The notes under the pieces: model-generated
Told to the model about the DNA's origin: nothing
What the model saw: only the letters and a program-made list of their open reading frames with translations
Database searches by the model: none
Translations under genes and position numbers: made by a program
In this document: positions 1 through 8,241 of the stretch, piece after piece
Numbering within the stretch: the first letter of the stretch is position 1
How the letters are laid out: each line of letters begins with the position of its first letter
Source: Acrasis kona
Lineage: Eukaryota; Heterolobosea; Eutetramitea; Acrasida; Acrasidae
DNA length: 24,180 nucleotides
Assembly (NCBI GenBank): GCA_026419775.2
Contig: JAOPGA020001159.1
Span: forward strand, 1 to 24,180
Direction: 5' to 3'

Positions 1-908
1 TTTTGACCATCTCTGGAGCGTCTTAAAGCTTGGAGGAATCCATACAGTTCTGCTCTATAGTTGTTGGCAATGCCAGGTATTCTACCGTACTCCACCTTAT
101 CAAAGTTATCACTATTAACTACAGCGTAAGCGGCAATAGTTTTGTCTTTGTTTGCGGAGCCATCTGTGTACCATGTGACAGCATTTCCATCGCTATTTAT
201 GTCATTAGTTGTGGGTCTAACGAGATTGGAGCGAGCATCCTCTAGAAACAGTGCAACTTTACCTTTGTCTGGCGAAACCAAAGTGCGTGCCACTGTCCTG
301 TTGTAGAAATCTTTCAAGTCAACATCTAAGATATCCGAGAGCTGTTGAACATTATCAACATCAGACCAGAAAGGGTCGTTTAGAAGTTGTATATTTTTGG
401 CAGCGAGAAGACGCGAAGTCTCGGAATCTGTCGTGTGCTTGTTACAAGCGGTAAGCACATATGAAGATGCGTTTATCAGCAGTGAGTTGTCAATCATGTG
501 CAGATTAGCGGAGTAAAGCAAATTGCACGAGTTCACCAGATAAGAGTTTACACGATTTGTGTGAGAAATTCGTGTTTTGGACATAGCTGGGTGGACATGC
601 AACCGGTTAGCAAGCTGGATATCAATGAATCGTTGCTTGGTGGTGGCGAAGAGATGGGGATCAGTGTTGGAGTTTAAGGACTTGTGAAGCCCAACAAAAA
701 CTTCAGTTTTGATCAAGGTGGAGGGATGACCAAGCCCATATCCACCTCTATTTGTTGGAGCAAAAAGGAACAGTCTACCCATGTTTTTTCTCCGTATCCC
801 CGCAATGTCAATAAATAAAGAGGATACCAAACTATCTAGCTGCTGGAGTTGTGTGAAATTCCAGCAGAAACAATCTGCAGCGTAAGTTATAGTTGTGCTT
901 TTATTTAT
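1..908 (-). mobile_element. Retroelement fragment: RT C-terminal part plus RNase H domain, truncated
   Basis: The minus strand is free of stops from the codon at 908 (TAA at 911-909) to the left edge, about 302 codons. Near residue 50 is a segment with RRKNMGRLFLF followed by GGYGLGHPSTL, which resembles the end of a retroelement RT just after the thumb. About 200 residues later comes an RNase H start, WYTDGSANKDK (Asp codon 164-162), then NNYRAELYGFLQAL with the second acidic residue (Glu codon 50-48). The remaining RNase H residues lie beyond the edge. No palm motifs (YxDD) are present, so the copy seems 5'-truncated near 908, as is common for LINE-type elements. The RT-then-RNase H order fits I/R1-like non-LTR elements, but an LTR element is not excluded. 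Inference: a dead insertion, though the surviving part has no internal stop. Confidence 0.75.
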
Positions 909-1294
909 TTAGACATCGCAAAAAGAGATACACTCTTTGTCAAACAATAGCATTAGTGAAAATGATAGTTGTTAATACATGGATCATTTTTCGAAACTTG
1001 AAGACAATCAATTAATATCGTCAAAGTCAACTTCAGTTCATTTATAACATTGTAAAGGAGATAGGTGTTTCAGTTAAGAAAAGACAAGGAACTAATGCAA
1101 ATACCAGTATGAAGCATTGGTTAACTAAGCATCCTAACAATAGAAAGCGGTATCAGAATTGTAGAGAAAAGGCAAGAGATCTGAGACAAGATACTATTGT
1201 AAAGCTTGTGACATGCATTTTCACTTAGAAGGGAATGTTTTAATGAATACCATAAAAGACACTGTTTATAAACATAACTGTTCAAAAAAATTTA
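909..1294. other. Intergenic, with one short coding-like stretch
   Basis: No convincing gene. On the plus strand one frame is open from about 1016 to a TAG at 1226-1228. It encodes a basic stretch including NTSMKHWLTKHPNNRKRYQ. It has no good start and no recognised family, and it could be an orphan exon or a transposon scrap. Confidence 0.3.
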
Positions 1295-1513
1295 TTAAAA
1301 GTGCATTTTTGAGGTCTCTACATACTTGCCTGTAAAGGATATATCCCTAACAAATTGTGTTAAGGAGTCAGCATCTGGACCTTTTACAACTCCNGCTAAG
1401 AAAGTGTTGTCAANCCACTCCAAAAAATCATTTTTGTCATCATTGTCACTAACAGTGATTATAGAATACTCTTTAACAATTATTGGGTTTGCTTTACTGC
1501 CAGTACTGCTCAT
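1295..1513 (-). CDS. Small hypothetical protein (72 aa)
   Basis: I do not recognise this protein. The ATG at 1513 begins MSSTGSKANPIIVKEYSIIT, and the ORF ends with SKMHF at a TAA. It is acidic in the middle (SDNDDKNDFLEW) and has no transmembrane segment or known motif. Two codons contain N (near 1394 and 1414), so two residues are undetermined. A very AT-rich stretch (about 1520-1740) lies upstream and could hold its promoter. The balanced composition favours a real gene, but the length is marginal. Confidence 0.4.
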   Translation of the reverse strand: MSSTGSKANPIIVKEYSIITVSDNDDKNDFLEWXDNTFLXGVVKGPDADSLTQFVRDISFTGKYVETSKMHF

Positions 1514-1519
1514 TGTCAA

Positions 1520-1807
1520 GTAAATGTAATAGCAATAAACACATCATGTTTTATTTTGAAAAAATTATTATAATAACCTTATTATTATTTTTGGTAAATT
1601 CATTAAAAAATCTGGTAAAATATATAAAATAAATAGTGATTTCATATACATAATTAATAATTATTTTTGGTAAATAATATATAATAATTATTATATTGGT
1701 GGACAACTGTATGTCATCTTAATTCCTTAATTACAATGAAAAAATAACATTTAGGATTGATATGCCTGCCTCAGAAAGGAATTTGAAGGACAACAACTGC
1801 TTGGAGA
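1520..1807. other. Very AT-rich intergenic stretch
   Basis: Runs of A/T with repeated taattatt and ataattatta words. It could serve as promoter DNA for the flanking divergent genes. No RNA or coding feature is visible. Confidence 0.4.
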
Positions 1808-2954
1808 ATGTTAGCCCAATTGTTTCACAATCTATTCTCTACAAATAAGAATCAAAAACAATTTTACACTGATTGTCAGCATCCAACAATAGAGAAGTTG
1901 TATGATGGAGTAGCAAATAAGCAAGCTAATGTTCACAAAAGAGGAAGGGTCTACCTAGTGCTTTTTGGACCAAAGAATAAAGGAAGTAACTATAGATATA
2001 CAGCAATAATAATTGATGTGAGAGGACACTCTAGGGACAGTGATCAGATCATGGGTGTGTTAGTGCACCTCATCACAAATGAAAGTGTCAATCAAACAAA
2101 AACAGATGGAAGAAAGATTGTGGATGTTAGTGTTTCCTCAACAAGAATGAACAAGGAGTCGAAGAAGCAGAGGCAATAATACGCGTTAGGTTGCATGGAC
2201 TTAAAAGCTTTTGAGATAGACCCAACGGCTCAATGGAACACTATCAGAGGCAAAATCGAGAACATTTGTAATGGGCTGCATTCCGAGATGATCAATGAGC
2301 AGAAGAAGGTTGCTTTCTGCGAGACATGTCCAGGAAGAACAGTAAACTGCAATCACGTCATGACTTGGAATGGCCAATCCAACTGCCACTCTTTTGCAAA
2401 GAGGTTCCTTGAAAAAGTTCACATCAGCCTTCCCTCCGATGTTACACTACCCGGTGCCGACTTGAGTATTTTCACTAACGACAAAGTCGGGATAAAATAT
2501 AATAAATGAAGAATTTTTGATATTTCTTGGAATTTCAGGAAAGAAAGTTGGAGATAACTTTCCATTTAATTCAGAGACCTACTTAACAAATCCTAACAAC
2601 CGTAAGTCCTTGAAAGTTGACTTCCCCAAGTGTTCTCTTGTAAACTGTGAGAAGTCAAAGAACTCCAAGTATGGAATGATTATTATGTTCGGAAATAAGG
2701 CAATGGCAATGTGTGATCCAGTTGCCCATATCAAGTCCAAGATTACTAGAAAGGAGTTCATTGAGAAGGCAAAGTCTAATTGCTCAAAGTGGCCACATGA
2801 TGAGAAAAAGACATCTACCTGTACTTATTTTGCAAGTTCATCACATGACTTCTTGCATCTCCGTGCTAGAGATGGTGCTAGTCAAATTGCAACTTTCTGC
2901 CAAGTAGTCAAATGTCACATCGAGCGGTCCAAATGGAACGGGAAGTTTCCATGA
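1808..2954 (+). pseudogene. Interrupted gene for an unknown protein with an NC(x)SFA motif
   Basis: The first part, from the ATG at 1808, contains RVYLVLFGP and NYRYTAIIIDV. A TAA at 2177-2179 interrupts it, and the same frame resumes with FEIDPTAQWNTIRGKI, MTWNGQSNCHSFAKRF and LEKVHISLP. Between about 2150 and 2212 a shifted frame reads more naturally (EQGVEEAEAIIRVRLHGLKS), so two compensating indels may explain the stop. The next ORF (from about 2538) can be joined by a GT-AG intron at 2466-2538 in matching phase; it contains KVGDNFPFNSETYL and TCTYFASSSHDFLHLRARDG. The Asn-Cys motif after a W/Q-rich strand recalls papain-like LRAT/NlpC folds, but the resemblance is weak and no function is assigned. 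The 3' limit against the following transposase relic is uncertain. Confidence 0.4.
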
Positions 2955-3703
2955 GTATTGTAGAGATTTTTCGGAGTACAGAGAGAGGCTTGAGAATCCA
3001 TCAGATAGCATTATGGCTCTCTTGTTTGATCTTGGAGTGTCAACTGTTGGAAGGTATATATGGTCAGGGATACGGGTTTTGCACAAGTTCTTAAAGCCTG
3101 AGATATTTCTTCCACCAAGTGTTCGAAATCATCATTCGGTCAAATTCTATGGAAGAATAATAGCGGTTGTATGCGATGGAGCAGAGCAGGAGTGTAAAAC
3201 ACCATATGATCATAAACAGGAGAAGGTAGTGTACAGTCCAAAAAAGAAGAAGCACATTTACTCTATTAATCAACTCCTCTCCAGAGGGTGACATTTATGG
3301 GATATCAGCATCATACTCTGGTTCTACATCAGATTTAGAAATGTACAAAATGAGAGAGAACAGAATAGATCTGCTGTTAGACGATGATGAAGCGATAGCA
3401 TTTGATGGTGGATTTAATGGAGTGCAAAAGTTATATGCATCTGTTCTTCCATTTGAGCAGCCAAAAGGAGTTCAGATGTTTAAAGAAGAAATTGAGTTTA
3501 ACAAGAAGTTTAAGAGTGTGAGAATCGTCATTGAGAATGTAATCAACCAGGTCAGGAATTTCCACATTTGCAAGAACATGTTTTGTGGAAGTGTTTCAAA
3601 TATTGATATTGTCCAAGAAGAGCATAATATGTGCTGGGTAGTGTGTGCGGGTATTACCAAGTTGTTTAAGACAAGAGCTCAACGTGAGCACAATGCATTA
3701 TAA
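2908..3703 (+). pseudogene. Broken DDE_Tnp_4 (PIF/Harbinger-like) transposase
   Basis: One frame (open from 2908) gives SIMALLFDLGVSTVGRYIWS, a helix-turn-helix-like segment. It continues to GRIIAVVCDGAEQECKTP, with the first catalytic Asp at 3175-3177, and the KKKKHIYSINQLL strand. A frame change occurs at about 3286-3290 (SR then GDIYGISASYSGSTSDLEMY). The second frame then carries AIAFDGGFNGVQKL (second Asp, 3404-3406) and FKSVRIVIENVINQVRNF (Glu codon 3533-3535), ending at TAA 3703. The D-D-E spacing and the FN-x-RI-x-EN signature are those of DDE_Tnp_4 transposases of eukaryotic PIF/Harbinger and ISL2EU elements. The one-base break makes it non-functional unless it is a sequencing error. 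I found no terminal inverted repeats, so the element limits are unknown. Confidence 0.75.
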
Positions 3704-4793
3704 AAATATCATATTTTTTCTACATTTTCGTGATGGTTGTCAAAATTATCGAAAACTTGTGAGATTTATTTAAACGTCAAACTTTTATGACAAGTTCGCC
3801 AAAATTGTCGTTAGTGAAAATACTCAACTATCAACTGCTAGTAGGTACGTTCTTGGAGGCGAAAAGAACATATGACCAAAAAAGAGTAAAAAAAGACAAA
3901 AAATAAATTTGATTTGGGCCCACGAGATAAAATGGAGGTCAAAGTTTAATTTAATGGCCTCGGTTTTTACTTCGAATTCGAACGTTTCTTTTAGGTTGGT
4001 GCGCGTCATTTGATTGTGAATTTTGATTGATTCTCTCATCGAGTCCAAATCCATTTTCCATGGTCGAGTCGAATCTTGTTCGTCTGTGATTACTAACGTG
4101 ACCTCTCCCTCTGGAAGGAGGTAATTTAATTCCGATTAAAACTTGTCTAGTTTNCAGATGAAAATAAGAACAAGAGCACAGAAGTTAAATTAGTTGCAAA
4201 TCACCACTCTAATGTGGCAGAAAATGATTCAAACGTGACCCATTCATGTTGACTTGGCTACTGACATTTATAGGTGTAAATCACAGTTCGACTCAGACAG
4301 ATTTTTAGATGACACTAAATTTATAACTGAAAGCTGTGATTGTACAGGCTGCATGAGGTATTATGAGGGCAAGGAATAAGAGAGATTTCAGGAAGAGGTC
4401 CGCCCTAAGAGACTATTACGACTGATTGCCAGCTAGCCACAAAACAGGTGGAGACAGCGTAGGAATGTTATTTGAGTTGAAATTGGCGGCGCACTCGATA
4501 AGATCAGGTGCCCTCGCAATAACTCTCGTACATAACTATTTATTTAATTATTTATTTATACAAATGGGCCGTGGGCCAATTTATAGTGACTGGTCGTACA
4601 TAAATATTTGTCAAGAAAGTTCAATAGGACAAAGCTGCTGTTTGTTGTAAAAAAGATAAAATTGATGCCAGGGGTGTTGTACTTAAAACAACACCGTTCA
4701 ACAGAACAGATCGAGAGTGGACGGAACTAGAGTACAAAGACCAAGAGCCCTCACTAATCCAGACTACAGTAACTGAAAATAAACTTTTTAATT
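3704..4793. other. Gene-poor region with scattered coding-like scraps
   Basis: No gene model could be completed. Plus-strand pieces look coding. The stretch 4157-4380 (one frame break near 4242) includes DRFLDDTKFITESCDCTGC, a CxCxxC-type end. The stretch from about 4630 to a TAA at 4800-4802 includes TPFNRTDREWTELEYKDQEP and follows a possible splice acceptor (ttcaatag). A possible 46-nt intron (gtaattt to tttncag) lies at about 4121-4156. These may be exons of one plus-strand gene converging on the Ras gene, or a decayed gene. A 76-codon minus-strand ORF (4054-3824) has no recognised features. Confidence 0.3.
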
Positions 4794-5687
4794 TTACATT
4801 ATAAGACATTTGTTCTTCTTTGTCTTGGGCATCTTTGTATCACTTGAAACGATACACTCACCTTTATTCAACGTCTCAATAATGTTAGGATCTATCATGA
4901 GGCCATCCTCGGCTATTGTCTGGAAAGCCTTTTCCACGTTTATGTTTGACTTTGCACTGGTCGTTATAAAAATAGCATTGAATGACCTTGCTAAATCAAT
5001 TCCCTCTTGTTGCGGAATGCATGTGGCATCACTTACATCTGCGTCCCTCTTACATTCGACTACAAGTAATTTCGCTGGTGTCTTTTTTGAAATCTTATTT
5101 ATTCTTTGCACCTGATCATAAAAATCATGCAATTCAACCAAAGTTCTTCGAGATGTGCAATCATAACAAAGAATTGTGTAATCGGCATGTCGAAGATAAG
5201 CGTCTCTCATGGCGCTATATTCCTCTGGGCCGGCTGTATCTATTGAAATGTGAAAAAATGCTTCATGTGTGAACATACCTAATATGTCGAGTATAACATC
5301 CTTGTCTCCCACCCTCACCATTTTTCTGTAGGAGTCCTCAATAGTAGGATCATACTCGTAAATAAACTGTCCTGAAACGTATCTAATCACCAGGGCAGAT
5401 TTTCCGACCCCACCACCGCCAGTAACCACGACTTTGATATCTTTGTTTACGTCTTTTCTATGCGGCGACGTTTTTTGGAACAAATACATCTGATGGTAGC
5501 AAAATTTAAAATTTCCATTCAAGACATTTTGTTGCATTGGGTATTTATTCTTCCAAATGTATGACCACACAAAGTCACTATTAAAAATTTCTTGAAACTG
5601 CTTATTTACTGTGCTCAACTTATAGGTTTCCTTTACGCATGGTCCAATGTATAATGCAATTATTCTTATAATGTCTTCGTTCTGCAT
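4794..5687 (-). CDS. F-box/Ras-family GTPase fusion protein, one 39-nt intron
   Basis: The protein starts MQNEDIIRIIALYIG with an F-box-like helical segment (about residues 3-50, ending FVWSYIWKNKYP), followed by a Ras domain. G1 is GGGGVGKS (90-97) and switch I is YDPTIEDSY (112-120). In the unspliced frame, 13 extra residues separate VILDIL from DTAG. Removing a GT-AG intron at 5278-5240 (gtatgt to caatag, 39 nt, phase 1) gives LDILDTAGPEEYSAMRD, and a 284-residue protein. Family knowledge: the residue after DTAG is normally the catalytic Gln (Gln61 in HRas); here it is Pro. The G4 NKxD motif is changed to CKRD. G5 is TSAK. The tail KKNKCLIM is a CaaX box with a basic stretch, predicting farnesylation and membrane attachment. 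An F-box would link it to Skp1/cullin ligases. Inference: slow GTP hydrolysis and possible membrane-tethered ubiquitin ligase recruitment. The F-box call is weaker than the Ras call. Confidence 0.9.
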   Translation of the reverse strand: MQNEDIIRIIALYIGPCVKETYKLSTVNKQFQEIFNSDFVWSYIWKNKYPMQQNVLNGNFKFCYHQMYLFQKTSPHRKDVNKDIKVVVTGGGGVGKSALVIRYVSGQFIYEYDPTIEDSYRKMVRVGDKDVILDILGMFTHEAFFHISIDTAGPEEYSAMRDAYLRHADYTILCYDCTSRRTLVELHDFYDQVQRINKISKKTPAKLLVVECKRDADVSDATCIPQQEGIDLARSFNAIFITTSAKSNINVEKAFQTIAEDGLMIDPNIIETLNKGECIVSSDTKMPKTKKNKCLIM

Positions 5688-5807
5688 GCTCGATGATGTT
5701 TGACAAGGAAGTTGTTAGGAAGATGATCATAATTGTAAAATTCAGAACTTGATGGACTTGATTTAATAACGACATTGTACGTTAACATACAACAACAAAT
5801 TTTATTT

Positions 5808-6713
5808 TTAATTAGACCCTTTCATCACGGAGCACCAATCTATAGGCGTCAACTCATGCTCTTCTAAATACTTGTTACATTTCGAGAAGATCTTCATATC
5901 GAACCAACCCCCTTGATTAGCACCGAGTGGAGATGGGTGAGTAGTTTGAAGTACGCAATGCTTAGACTCCGTAATCATTTTTAATTTAGCTTTCGCTGGA
6001 CCTCCCCATAACATGAACACCAAATTCTTCTTTTTATTTAAAAGTTTGATTACTTCATCTGTAAAGTTTTCCCAACCCTTCTTTTTGTGAGAGTTTGCTT
6101 TTGTGTCTTCAACAGTCAAAATGGTATTTAGTAGGAGCACCCCCTGCTCTGCCCACGATGTTAGGTTACCATGCTTTGGCGCTTTGAAGCCCTTAATGTC
6201 CGTTGACAATTCTTTATAAATGTTTTGAAGCGATTTTGGGACAACAACTCCTGGCTGAACCGAGAAAGATAAACCATGTGCAAATCCTGCAGTTTGGTAG
6301 GGGTCTTGACCTAAAATCACAACCTTGACTTCATCTAAAGGACACAAATTAAACGCTGCAAAAGTGTCCTCGATTTTAGGGTGGATAATTGTTCCCGCCT
6401 TCTGTTCGCCTTGTAAAAATTTCTTCAAGGATTTGAATGACTCCTTTTTAAATTCCTTCTCGATAGCATCTCTCCAACTTGTTTCCGTAAGATAGTCTTC
6501 TATTTTGTTATAACCACTTGATGGTTTTGCAACACTGCTTGATGATGACTCAGTAGAGTCAGGTTTTCCATCCTCAATAGGTTTTTCAGAAGCTTTCGGT
6601 ATAGAAGGTATGTCGGAAGGTTTCTTTGGCACAAACGGTGCCACGGTTTTCCTCTTTTTCGCTTCAGGTTCTTCACTTTCCTCTAGTGGCCTCTTCTTCA
6701 AGAATTTGTCCAT
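5808..6713 (-). CDS. UNG: Uracil-DNA glycosylase, family 1
   Basis: A 301-residue intronless gene. Family 1 motifs are clear: VVILGQDPYQTAGFAHGLSF with the water-activating Asp at about residue 137; NIYKELSTDI; WAEQGVLLLNTILTV; LVFMLWGGPA; and TTHPSPLGANQGGWF with the catalytic His at about 259. The enzyme removes uracil from DNA to start base excision repair. The N-terminal 70 residues are basic and Ser/Pro-rich (MDKFLKKRPLEES, EAKKRKTVAP), fitting a nuclear localisation signal and a disordered, possibly partner-binding tail. The residue after DPY is Gln rather than the usual His, and HPSPLS is HPSPLG. The ATG at 6713 is the first in frame. Its end is close to the start of the Ras gene (about 120 bp), and both are transcribed leftward. 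Confidence 0.96.
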   Translation of the reverse strand: MDKFLKKRPLEESEEPEAKKRKTVAPFVPKKPSDIPSIPKASEKPIEDGKPDSTESSSSSVAKPSSGYNKIEDYLTETSWRDAIEKEFKKESFKSLKKFLQGEQKAGTIIHPKIEDTFAAFNLCPLDEVKVVILGQDPYQTAGFAHGLSFSVQPGVVVPKSLQNIYKELSTDIKGFKAPKHGNLTSWAEQGVLLLNTILTVEDTKANSHKKKGWENFTDEVIKLLNKKKNLVFMLWGGPAKAKLKMITESKHCVLQTTHPSPLGANQGGWFDMKIFSKCNKYLEEHELTPIDWCSVMKGSN

Positions 6714-6839
6714 TTTTCTTGTTTTCTTTTGAACTTTCTTACAATTTCTTCATGACCCGGTCAACATCAACTTTTCAAAGTTTGTTGGAGTTGACTCGCT
6801 TACAAAAATTGGAAACGATAAATAACCAAATATATAACT

Positions 6840-7814
6840 TTATTCAAAATAGCCCTTGAACTTTTCATAAAAAGTAAAAGTGATTGCCGCTGCAGGCATA
6901 ATGTATGCCAGTCGTGGTCCCAAACCACTAGTCAAACCCTTGATGCCCTCTTGTTGATAAATTTGAACGAAGCAGTCCTTGATGCCAGAATATTGATTCA
7001 CTCCCAATTTACTTTGCGTCTGTAGTCTTGTCTTGACTACATCCACCGGAATGGTGCAACAAGTAGCCACCGCACCAGCGCATGCGCCCGATACTAAATG
7101 TTGCCACGTTTTTTTCGACTTTTCGCCGAGTGACAGTTGCATCTTTAATAACTCATAAGATGTAAAGTAGATGGCCGCAAACGGGGCATCTCGTAGCAAT
7201 GTGACACCATATCCTGCAAAATAGCCCTTGAAGCCTTCCGTTTTGATAATGTTCCTGGCAGTACCCATGATTCCCTTCTTATCCTTAATGGAGTGATTTA
7301 CTAACTGCCCCTCCACTTGTAGTTGTTGCTTCAAAATGTCCAACGGGGTCCTGCACGCTGTACCTAGTACTCTCGCACCGGCACCAGCGCACAATGTAAG
7401 GATGGGGGTTTGCCATGATACCCAGTCGCTCTTTGTAGTCTTTCTGAAGGCAGTCATGAATTGCTCATACACGGTGAAGCTTACTGCCGCTGCAGGTGTT
7501 ATGTAAATCAAACGTATCGGAAGACCTCTATATAATGCCAAAAACCCCTCGTCTTTGATAATGTTGGTGAGAGCGCTAAAGCCGTTTGTATAATATTTTC
7601 TTATCCTTAAATTTGTTGTGTCGTTCCTTCTCTGAAATTGTAGGCGCGTTTTTATTACATCAACCGGGAACATGATTGTGGCAGCGCTACATCTCGCCGC
7701 TGCGCCTGCTAATAGGTTCTGTCCAATTTTTGTCGCATTCACTTGATTTGGTTCTATTGAGGCGTCAATTACATTCTTGGTGTCGATTGAAGCAGGTATG
7801 GGTTCGTCGGACAT
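6840..7814 (-). CDS. Mitochondrial carrier family (SLC25) transporter
   Basis: A 324-residue protein with the threefold carrier repeat. The signatures are PVDVIKTRLQ (about residue 50), PLDILKQQLQ (157) and PVDVVKTRLQ (256), each followed by a G-x-x-x-x-Y/F-x-G type loop (EGFLALYRGLPIRLIYITP, EGFKGYFAGYGVTLLRDAP, EGIKGLTSGLGPRLAYIMP). Family knowledge: six transmembrane helices in the inner mitochondrial membrane exchanging metabolites or nucleotides. The second repeat has an unusual PLDILKQQ in place of the Px[DE]xx[KR] ending in R. I cannot assign the substrate; repeat 2 has some resemblance to SLC25A39/40-type carriers. The start at 7814 (MSDEPIPASIDTK) is the first ATG, and the N-terminal 30 residues are polar. 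Confidence 0.95.
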   Translation of the reverse strand: MSDEPIPASIDTKNVIDASIEPNQVNATKIGQNLLAGAAARCSAATIMFPVDVIKTRLQFQRRNDTTNLRIRKYYTNGFSALTNIIKDEGFLALYRGLPIRLIYITPAAAVSFTVYEQFMTAFRKTTKSDWVSWQTPILTLCAGAGARVLGTACRTPLDILKQQLQVEGQLVNHSIKDKKGIMGTARNIIKTEGFKGYFAGYGVTLLRDAPFAAIYFTSYELLKMQLSLGEKSKKTWQHLVSGACAGAVATCCTIPVDVVKTRLQTQSKLGVNQYSGIKDCFVQIYQQEGIKGLTSGLGPRLAYIMPAAAITFTFYEKFKGYFE

Positions 7815-7960
7815 TGTTGTTGGTTGTCCTCATTACTTGAAAATGTACATAATTTCTTCCAATTTGTAACGGACGCTATTTTTGATTGAATCAACATTGG
7901 AGAAGGTTGATGAACTCCTAACCAAGAAGAACACAGAAAATTGGAACATTCACATCAAAT

Positions 7961-8124
7961 TTATTCATCAGCAATTTTGACAACAACTTTTCCTGTGTTC
8001 CTTCCGTGGAACAAATCAATAAATGAGGATACAATTTTTCCATTCCACTCCTCTCATCAATCTGCTCTTTAATTTTTCCTTTTTCATACTTTGGTTTTTG
8101 ATATGTAATATTGAAAATCAGCTT
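7961..8124 (-). pseudogene. C-terminal remnant of a medium-chain (PTGR/quinone) reductase gene
   Basis: Just before a TAA at 7963-7961 the minus strand encodes WNGKIVSSFIDLF then HGRNTGKVVVKIADE. This matches the end of medium-chain NADPH reductases of the prostaglandin reductase type (family pattern: aaF...L.GxNxGKxvVK). Upstream, in another frame, is KPKYEKGKIKEQIDE, corresponding to the preceding 'W..eGKIk' region; a TGA and a frame change separate the two. The rest of the gene is missing, because the next sequence upstream is the promoter of the divergent membrane-protein gene. Inference: a 5'-truncated relic. Confidence 0.6.
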
Positions 8125-8192
8125 AAATATTTTGATATTCAACGGGAAACAGCAAAAGCATGATATTTTTAACTATTTATTTATAGTTTCAT

Positions 8193-8241
8193 CTATTTAA
8201 AGGACAAGACAATTATCTTCACTCTACAAAAAAAAAACAAC
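8193..8241 (+). promoter_or_regulatory. Probable core promoter and leader of the membrane-protein gene
   Basis: A TATA-like ctatttaaagg sits 39-49 nt before the ATG at 8242. An A10 tract (8228-8237) and caac lie directly before the start codon. The A-rich leader fits strong translation initiation in AT-rich protists. This is inference from position and composition only. Confidence 0.4.

Noticed and set aside
3824-4054. 76-codon minus-strand ORF starting MDLDSMRESIKIHNQ
   Set aside because: The hydrophobic, Phe-rich end and lack of any motif suggest a chance frame in AT-rich DNA; it is kept only as a note in the region entry.
4240-4380. Possible queuine tRNA-ribosyltransferase C-terminus (DTKFITESCDCTGC resembling the CxCxxC zinc site)
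   Set aside because: Only one short motif matches, the next residues do not follow the family pattern, and no upstream catalytic domain is seen.
5240-5278. Thirteen extra residues before DTAG as a genuine Ras insertion
   Set aside because: The stretch begins gtatgt and ends atag, and its removal restores the invariant LDILDTAG, so it is an intron.
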